Origin: a bacterium
Lineage (GTDB): Bacteria > UBA9089 > CG2-30-40-21
Assembly (NCBI GenBank): GCA_018814245.1
Contig: JAHIZN010000020.1
Coordinates: 1-19,503, forward strand
DNA: 19,503 nucleotides
Direction of reading: 5' to 3'
Made by a program: the position numbers and the translations under genes. The notes beneath the pieces were generated by a model. That model made no database searches, was not told the DNA's origin, and saw only the letters and a program-made list of their open reading frames with translations. This document shows positions 15,183-19,503 of this stretch, piece after piece (the stretch's first letter is position 1; each line of letters opens with the position of its first letter).

Positions 15183-15230
15183 GGTAATACCTCCTCGCAT
15201 ATTGTCGTTAAATGGAGATGCGCAAAGACG

Positions 15231-15944
15231 CTATGCCTTTTCTCCCTGCATCTCTTCTGCCTCTCTGCTCAAGGCATTCAACCGCTGCCTTAATATATCA
15301 CACTCTTGCTGTACGGATGTATCATTTTCTGGTTTATACGGCTGACCAAAGACAATCAATCCCCTGCTAAAGGGTTTTGGTAATATATATTTATCCCATG
15401 CTGCCTCAAATATCCATTTACTGCCGGCTGTTGAAACCAATGGAACAATGTATGCCCCTGTTTTTCTTGCTAAGAATATTATTCCTTCCTTGGGCTCATG
15501 GATAGGACCTATTGGACCATCAACCGCCAGTCCGCAATCATGTCCATCCTTCATTCCCCTGATCATCCCTACCAGCCCGCGGATACCGCCCTTAGCCGAA
15601 GAACCTCTTACGATTCTATACCCAAACCCCTGCAAGATCCTTGCCTGATACTCCCCATCCTTGCTCAGGCTGCTCATCAATAAAATATCCCTCTGTCTCA
15701 TGTATGGTACAAGCAGGAATTGCTGTCCATGCCAGAAGGCGTAAATAACCTGAATCTTCGAGCCTCGAGTTTGACATTCGCAATTCGCAATTCGCAATTC
15801 GACATTCTGCATTCTGCATATCCCTTTCACCATCTCCTCTCCAACCACCCTTAGCCTGATGGTACGAAATAAGAGACGGATAAGGATTCCAGCCAGCAGA
15901 GGTAAAATTATATACAATATTTTTTCTTTAATCTGCTTGATCAT
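15231..15944 (-). CDS. DUF374 lysophospholipid acyltransferase-like protein
   Basis: The 237-residue protein has an N-terminal hydrophobic anchor (about 9-26), then RLRVVGEE. The acyltransferase core follows: YAFWHGQQFLLVPYM with His72, SSLSKDGEYQARILQGFGYRIVRGSSAKGG (91-120 region) and AVDGPIGPIHEPKEGI (140-155). This DGP/RGSS pattern is typical of the DUF374 family, often found in lipid A clusters beside lpxK or msbA. It is membrane-associated and probably acylates a lipid A precursor or another lipid. Residues about 43-63 (CRMQNVELRIANCEC...) interrupt the conserved N-terminal region, are encoded by repeat words, and bring the length from about 216 to 237. It follows the MsbA-like gene by 185 bp of repeats. 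Confidence 0.85.
   Translation of the reverse strand: MIKQIKEKILYIILPLLAGILIRLLFRTIRLRVVGEEMVKGICRMQNVELRIANCECQTRGSKIQVIYAFWHGQQFLLVPYMRQRDILLMSSLSKDGEYQARILQGFGYRIVRGSSAKGGIRGLVGMIRGMKDGHDCGLAVDGPIGPIHEPKEGIIFLARKTGAYIVPLVSTAGSKWIFEAAWDKYILPKPFSRGLIVFGQPYKPENDTSVQQECDILRQRLNALSREAEEMQGEKA
15756..15818 (-). repeat. In-frame repeat insertion within the acyltransferase gene
   Basis: On the plus strand this segment reads as AATTCGC iterated three times, followed by ATTCTGC iterated. The same words fill the intergenic repeat at 15980-16118, and the related words TCTGAATTCTGAATTC occur in the msbA insert. The length is 63 bp, divisible by three, so the reading frame is kept. It lies between the RVVGEE segment and YAFWHGQ, in a position that is normally a short loop in this family. 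Confidence 0.6.
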
Positions 15945-15979
15945 TGCCTCAACCCAAGTAAGCGTTCAGCCAAATTGCT

Positions 15980-16118
15980 GAATCGTGAATCGCGGATTGC
16001 GAATCGCGGATCTGCAGAAATGGAACGGAGATGAATCTCGAATCGCGGATTGCGAATCGCGAATCGCGAATCGCAGAAATTGAACAGATTCGCAATTCGA
16101 GATTCGCGATTTCCGCAT
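15980..16118. repeat. GAATCGC/GATTGCG word repeat, foldback
   Basis: GAATCGCGGATTGCGAATCG occurs at about 15987-16006 and again at about 16039-16058, where it is extended by further GAATCGC copies. An inverted block (GATTCGCAATTCGAGATTCG) follows at 16087-16106. The halves can pair into a long hairpin on either strand. It fills the gap between the MsbA-like gene and the DUF374 gene and may end or attenuate the transcript. No gene is present in this gap. Confidence 0.7.
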
Positions 16119-16129
16119 CTGACCGTTTA

Positions 16130-18106
16130 CTAACCTAATGACTCAAACTGTATCTCATAAAGCCTCTTATACAACCCATCAGATGACAGCAGTTCATCAT
16201 GCGTCCCTATTTCTGCAATACTCCCTCCACTGATGGTAATGATCCTGTCTGCATGAACAATGGTCGAAAGCCTGTGAGCAATAATAATAGTTGTCTGCTG
16301 ACGCATAATCCTGAAAAGAGCAGACTGAATAAGGTTTTCTGATTCTGTGTCAAGGGATGCCGTTGCCTCATCCAATATTAATATCCCGGGTTTTTTGAGT
16401 AATGCCCTGGCAATGGCTATCCTTTGCCGTTCCCCGCCTGAAAGCCTGACCCCATGTTCACCGATAGGGGTGTCATACCCTGAGGGAAGAGCAATAATAA
16501 AATTATGAGCATTGGCAGCTATGGCTGACTCAATTATCTCTTCTATGCTTGAATCTGGCTTGCCATAGGCAATATTTTCAGCAATATTGCCGGAAAAGAG
16601 AAATGTATGCTGGGGAACTATGCCTATTTGTTTTCGCAGACTTTTCAGGGTTACATCCCGAATATCCACCCCATCTATCCTGATTACACCTGATGCAGGG
16701 TCATAAAGCCGTGGAATAAGGCTGACCAGCGTAGTTTTTCCACCACCAGATGGGCCAACAAGAGCCAAAACCTCACCAGGGTCAATTTGCAGGTTTATCC
16801 CACGAAGCACCGGCGTATCCTCGTATATAAATGATACATCCATAAACTCTATCTTTCCCCTGAGGTTTCTGGTTTCGGGGTTAGGAACTCTGTCTTCTGC
16901 CTCCTGCTTATCAGGGCAGACACATAGGTCTGCCCCTACCTTTCCCCTGAGGGTTCTGGGTTCGGGGTTCAGAACTCTGTCTTCTGCCTCCTGCTTATCA
17001 GGACAGACACATAGGTCTTCCCCTACCTGTCTCCTGTCTTCCGTTTTCTCTGTATTCTGAATTCTGAATTCTGCCTCCTGCCTCCTGCTGTTTGCCTCCT
17101 GTGTGCCCTCAAAAATATCCCGCATCTCAAAGGCATCCGGCAACTCTTCAACCGTAAGCTTGGTATCAAGAAGCTCAAATATTCGCTGACTTGCTGCCGC
17201 TGCCTGTTGAACAAGGATATTTGCCTGAGAAAAATCCTGAATTGGTCTTGATACGGTCAGTAAGTATGCTACAAAAGACATCAATGCCCCAGGAGTTAAT
17301 CGTCCGTGAACAACCTCATACCCACCATACCAGACAACCATGAGCATACCTGCTATCCCAATAAGCCAGACAAGTGGTCCGGACAGCACCATCAGCTTTA
17401 TTCCCTTAAGATACAGGTGAAAATATTTCTCATTCTCACCAGAAAACCGTTTTAACTCTATCTCTTCAGCACAAAAGAGCTTAACTATGGATATGCCAGA
17501 GATGGTTTCCTGTAAAATATTGGTAACATCTGCCATCTTTTCCTGAATTTGATGGGTTATCTGCCGCATCCTTTTTCCTATTTGAACAATGGTCACGGCA
17601 ATAAACGGAGCAGCAATTATTGTTAACAGGGCAAGCTTCCAGTGGATGTAAAAGATAATGCATATCCCGCCTATTAAGATAAATGGAGATTTAATTAAAA
17701 CCGCTGCCCCGGAGACAATAAGGTTTTGCAAGATATTAACATCATTTATTGTTCTTGAGATCAGTTCACCGCACCTGCTATCCTTATGAAATTTCATGGA
17801 AAGATGGGTAAGGCGAGCAAATATCTGATTTCGAATAACAAAAAGTATGCTTTGCCCGATATAATTCATGATAAAGCTGTGGGCATATTGAGACACAGCC
17901 TGAATAATGGCAACCGCAAGGGCTACACTCAGGATAATATTTAATCGAAAAAGCTCTTTTTTGTTTAAGGCATCCTCTATCAATCCCTTGATCAGCCAAG
18001 GAAATGTCAGGGCACACCCTGAAACAATCAAGATGCAGCAAAGAGCTACGAATAAAAGCAGTTTGTAGCCAAGAACATATCTTAGCAATCGGGATATGGC
18101 AGTCAT
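16130..18106 (-). CDS. MsbA-like ABC lipid exporter with inserted linker
   Basis: The 658-residue half-transporter has a six-helix transmembrane domain (about residues 10-310) and one nucleotide-binding domain (about 418-655). Visible motifs are Walker A GPSGGGKTT (451-459), Q-loop VPQHTFLFSGNIAENI, signature LSGGERQR (555-562), Walker B ILILDEAT (575-582) and switch His611 in IAHRLST. This class (MsbA and related lipid A or lipid exporters) normally has about 575-585 residues. The excess is an 80-90 residue repeat-derived stretch (about 335-418) between the domains. The start overlaps the Gfo/Idh stop as ATGA, so it is coupled with that gene. Neighbours suggest lipid A export; drug or other lipid export is an alternative. 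Confidence 0.9.
   Translation of the reverse strand: MTAISRLLRYVLGYKLLLFVALCCILIVSGCALTFPWLIKGLIEDALNKKELFRLNIILSVALAVAIIQAVSQYAHSFIMNYIGQSILFVIRNQIFARLTHLSMKFHKDSRCGELISRTINDVNILQNLIVSGAAVLIKSPFILIGGICIIFYIHWKLALLTIIAAPFIAVTIVQIGKRMRQITHQIQEKMADVTNILQETISGISIVKLFCAEEIELKRFSGENEKYFHLYLKGIKLMVLSGPLVWLIGIAGMLMVVWYGGYEVVHGRLTPGALMSFVAYLLTVSRPIQDFSQANILVQQAAAASQRIFELLDTKLTVEELPDAFEMRDIFEGTQEANSRRQEAEFRIQNTEKTEDRRQVGEDLCVCPDKQEAEDRVLNPEPRTLRGKVGADLCVCPDKQEAEDRVPNPETRNLRGKIEFMDVSFIYEDTPVLRGINLQIDPGEVLALVGPSGGGKTTLVSLIPRLYDPASGVIRIDGVDIRDVTLKSLRKQIGIVPQHTFLFSGNIAENIAYGKPDSSIEEIIESAIAANAHNFIIALPSGYDTPIGEHGVRLSGGERQRIAIARALLKKPGILILDEATASLDTESENLIQSALFRIMRQQTTIIIAHRLSTIVHADRIITISGGSIAEIGTHDELLSSDGLYKRLYEIQFESLG
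16853..17026 (-). repeat. Tandem 87-bp repeat inside the ABC exporter gene
   Basis: Two adjacent 87-bp units (16853-16939 and 16940-17026) differ at only about six positions. They encode 29-residue copies (VGEDLCVCPDKQEAEDRV... and VGADLCVCPDKQEAEDRV...), identical at 25 of 29 positions. Each unit ends in a GTAG hairpin (16914-16939 and 17001-17026; minus strand GTAGGGGCAGACC-TATGTG-TCTGCCC in the first). Upstream, 17027-17110 is made of CTCCTG, TCTGAATTC and GTCTTC words. Both units keep the reading frame. Confidence 0.8.
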
Positions 18107-19146
18107 GAAAAAACCACCCCTGTCCCCTCTTTAGAAGGAAGAGGTATCAAGGATGTCTCTGAATCTGTTTTGGCAGATGAGTCTGCCTGAGTCCTCGCCT
18201 TTATCTGCTCTAAAACACTCAAGGTTATTCTTAATGCCGTCAAATCATCCTCTGGTGTAGTTAAGGGCTTGGTTTCATTGGCAATACAGCTCAGGAAATG
18301 GGATAACTCTAATTTTAATGGGTTGTCTTTATGGACAAATACCCTTTCAATGACTGACCGTTGCTGATACCCAACAGTATCATGGGTCAGGATATAATTA
18401 CCGGTTGTTTGACGGTGGATATGAATATCCTGTTCAGCATAATCAAGAAAGATATAGGCATCTGGCTGGGTAATGGCTAATGTTCGTATCTTATTTTCTG
18501 TTGCCCTTGATGCCGTGAGATTGGCTATGCACCCATTGGCAAAAATAATCTGAACATTAGCAATATCCTCATACGATGAATAAACCCGTGTTCCAACAGC
18601 ATGAAGCTCAACAACAGCAGAATCAATAAGATTGAGAACAATATCAATATCATGAATAAGCAGGTCCATGACAACACCAGCATCGTCTATTCTGGTATTA
18701 AACGGTCCCAGCCGTCGGCATTCAACAAACAAGGGGTTGTTAAGAACTTTTTTTAACTCCCAAATAGCCGCATTAAATCGTTCCACATGTCCCACCTGCA
18801 AGACAAGATTCTTCTTTTGGGCTATGGACATCAACTCCTCAGCCTCTTTTATATCCTGAGTTATCGGTTTTTCCAGAAGAACATGAATCCCTGCATTCAA
18901 AAAATCTTTGGCTATTGGATAGTGAAGTCTGGTAGGAACAGCAATGCTTACAGCCTCAACATTATCATAAACTTGCGAATAATCCAAATATGGGGTAGCA
19001 CCATATTCTTTTGCCATCTCAGAAAGGTTACTTTCATTAACATCTGCAATTGCGGTTAAACTTACACCAGGGATATCATGATAGCACTTTACATGATATT
19101 TACCCATATGTCCAATCCCAACAACCCCAACCTTAATTGGCTTCAT
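18103..19146 (-). CDS. Gfo/Idh/MocA oxidoreductase, possibly GnnA-like
   Basis: The 347-residue protein has an N-terminal Rossmann fold (VGVVGIGHMGKYH, residues 6-18), the family EKP motif (92-94), a GHVERFN segment (119-125) and DLLIHDIDIV (161-170), whose Asp/His pair lies in the active site. The sequence resembles the oxidoreductases encoded in lipid A clusters, where GnnA oxidises the 3-hydroxyl of UDP-GlcNAc for 3-amino sugars. I rate that specific function as likely but unproven, since the partner aminotransferase gene is not in the window. The last about 15 residues (SLIPLPSKEGTGVVFS) appear to be translated from a repeat and extend the protein beyond the usual about 320. A weak AAGGAAAAG ribosome site precedes the ATG at 19146. 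Confidence 0.85.
   Translation of the reverse strand: MKPIKVGVVGIGHMGKYHVKCYHDIPGVSLTAIADVNESNLSEMAKEYGATPYLDYSQVYDNVEAVSIAVPTRLHYPIAKDFLNAGIHVLLEKPITQDIKEAEELMSIAQKKNLVLQVGHVERFNAAIWELKKVLNNPLFVECRRLGPFNTRIDDAGVVMDLLIHDIDIVLNLIDSAVVELHAVGTRVYSSYEDIANVQIIFANGCIANLTASRATENKIRTLAITQPDAYIFLDYAEQDIHIHRQTTGNYILTHDTVGYQQRSVIERVFVHKDNPLKLELSHFLSCIANETKPLTTPEDDLTALRITLSVLEQIKARTQADSSAKTDSETSLIPLPSKEGTGVVFS
18107..18151 (-). repeat. Repeat-derived 3' extension of the oxidoreductase gene
   Basis: The plus-strand text ACCACCCCTGTCCCCTCTTTA followed by GAAGGAAGAGGTATC forms a hairpin (CCTCTT, loop TAGAAG approximately, then GAAGAGG). It matches a common style of intergenic repeat in bacterial genomes. 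Here it lies in the reading frame at the end of the gene, right up to the ATGA overlap with the ABC exporter start. Its identity as a repeat is by recall of the pattern, since no second copy is in this window. Confidence 0.45.
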
Positions 19147-19188
19147 TTCTTTTCCTTCCGTCTGATAATCCTTAGCTTGCGTAAAGAT

Positions 19189-19217
19189 AATATAACATAT
19201 AAAAATCCATTTGTCAA
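19189..19217 (-). promoter_or_regulatory. Promoter for the lipid A-like operon
   Basis: On the minus strand there is a consensus TTGACA (19212-19217), a 17-bp spacer and TATATT (19189-19194, five of six matches to the -10 consensus). This lies 43-71 bp upstream of the Gfo/Idh start. It is the best promoter found upstream of the coupled oxidoreductase-exporter-acyltransferase genes. The transcript could extend through the PIN and NACHT genes to dedA, because the gaps contain only repeats. Confidence 0.65.
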
Positions 19218-19244
19218 GGGAAAGATTGTGTTGCAGTAATGGGT

Positions 19245-19296
19245 CAATTATCGGTGGGAATTGGTAGTCGCAACTGCCAGTGATGCTGCCCCCTTT
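19245..19296 (+). repeat. 52-bp repeat, inverted copy at 10633-10684
   Basis: The segment beginning CAATTATCGGTGGGAATTGG and ending TGCTGCCCCCTTT matches the reverse complement of 10633-10684 with about 8 differences. Short frames cross it on the minus strand but simply translate the repeats, so I reject them as genes. The pair shows that this sequence family is dispersed in the genome rather than linked to one gene. Confidence 0.65.
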
Positions 19297-19503
19297 GGCA
19301 GGGATGTCCCTGCAATTGTAGCTGCAGGGCTTGCCCCTGCAATTGTAGCTGCAGGGCTTGCCCCTGCCTTAAGCGAAAAGCGACCACAAGGGTCGCAGCT
19401 ACAAAATCCAATACGCAATAAGTGACCACTTTGGCAGGAATGTCCCTGCAATTGTAGCTGCAGGGCTTGCCCCTGCCTTAAGCAAGAAGCGACCACAAGG
19501 GTC
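19297..19503. repeat. Tandem 27-bp and GTAG-hairpin repeat array
   Basis: AATTGTAGCTGCAGGGCTTG plus CCCCTGC (27 bp) is tandem at 19314-19340 and 19341-19367, and occurs once more at 19450-19476. Each unit has GTAG followed by the hairpin GCAGGG-CTTG-CCCCTGC. The inverted hairpin GCGACC-ACAAG-GGTCGC ending in CTAC lies at 19380-19402, and a cut copy runs into the window end (19489-19503). A GCAGGGATGTCCCTGC palindrome precedes each block (about 19298-19312 and 19435-19449), so a composite of about 130 bp is itself duplicated. It contains no gene. Confidence 0.75.

Noticed and set aside
19244..19496. Two overlapping minus-strand frames at the right end, one with QLQLQGQALQLQLQG text
   Set aside because: The repetitive peptides are direct translations of the 27-bp tandem and hairpin repeats.
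19298..19503. A CRISPR array suggested by regularly repeated hairpins
   Set aside because: The repeats are directly tandem or irregularly spaced with no unique spacers, and no cas gene is nearby.

Overview
The window is a roughly 40% GC segment from a diderm (Gram-negative type) bacterium. It carries what looks like part of a lipid A/LPS gene cluster, nucleotide-sugar genes for surface polysaccharide, and a tripartite RND metal efflux operon with an outer-membrane channel. The dense population of short palindromic and word-like repeats, and the unusual multidomain signalling protein, suggest an uncultivated candidate lineage. The sequence alone does not let me name the phylum. Every gene I accept lies on the minus strand, so transcription runs from high to low coordinates. 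No rRNA, tRNA, CRISPR array or intact transposase gene was found.

Layout, in order of transcription. (1) 19503-19147 holds tandem hairpin repeats and a good sigma70-type promoter. (2) 19146-15231 encodes a Gfo/Idh/MocA oxidoreductase (possibly GnnA-like), an MsbA-like lipid exporter and a DUF374 acyltransferase, a set fitting lipid A synthesis and export. All three proteins carry what appear to be in-frame, repeat-derived additions. (3) 15182-14422 is a small unknown protein coupled to a PIN-domain protein, possibly a toxin-antitoxin pair. (4) 14306-11361 is a 981-residue protein with NACHT NTPase, HEAT-like helices, a class III nucleotidyl cyclase homology domain lacking both metal-binding aspartates, and a DUF192 domain. 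I regard this as the most unusual gene here. It is followed by a DedA-family membrane protein (11300-10689). (5) 10688-9169 is a repeat and mobile-element zone around a small secreted cysteine-containing protein. It contains two copies of a 134-138 bp MITE with 4-bp target duplications; one copy is nested in a 345-bp terminal-inverted-repeat element with an 8-bp target duplication. (6) 9168-3404 is a czcCBA-type heavy-metal efflux operon followed by a truncated P-II-like remnant. (7) 2997-2423 is a RelE/YafQ-like toxin with a CX2C-X10-CX2C insertion and its ribbon-helix-helix-like antitoxin, read from a promoter with three 11-bp-spaced repeats. A foldback element abuts its 3' end. (8) 2044-147 is gmd-rfbA.

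How the parts fit. Gfo/Idh, MsbA and DUF374 would act on lipid A or another membrane lipid, and Gmd and RfbA would make GDP- and dTDP-sugar precursors for surface glycans. The Czc proteins would span the envelope to export metal ions. The two toxin-antitoxin-like pairs, the NACHT protein and the repeats are accessory. The main theme of the window is repeat DNA placed between, and apparently inside, housekeeping genes. All functional assignments are from reading the sequence; no database search was run.
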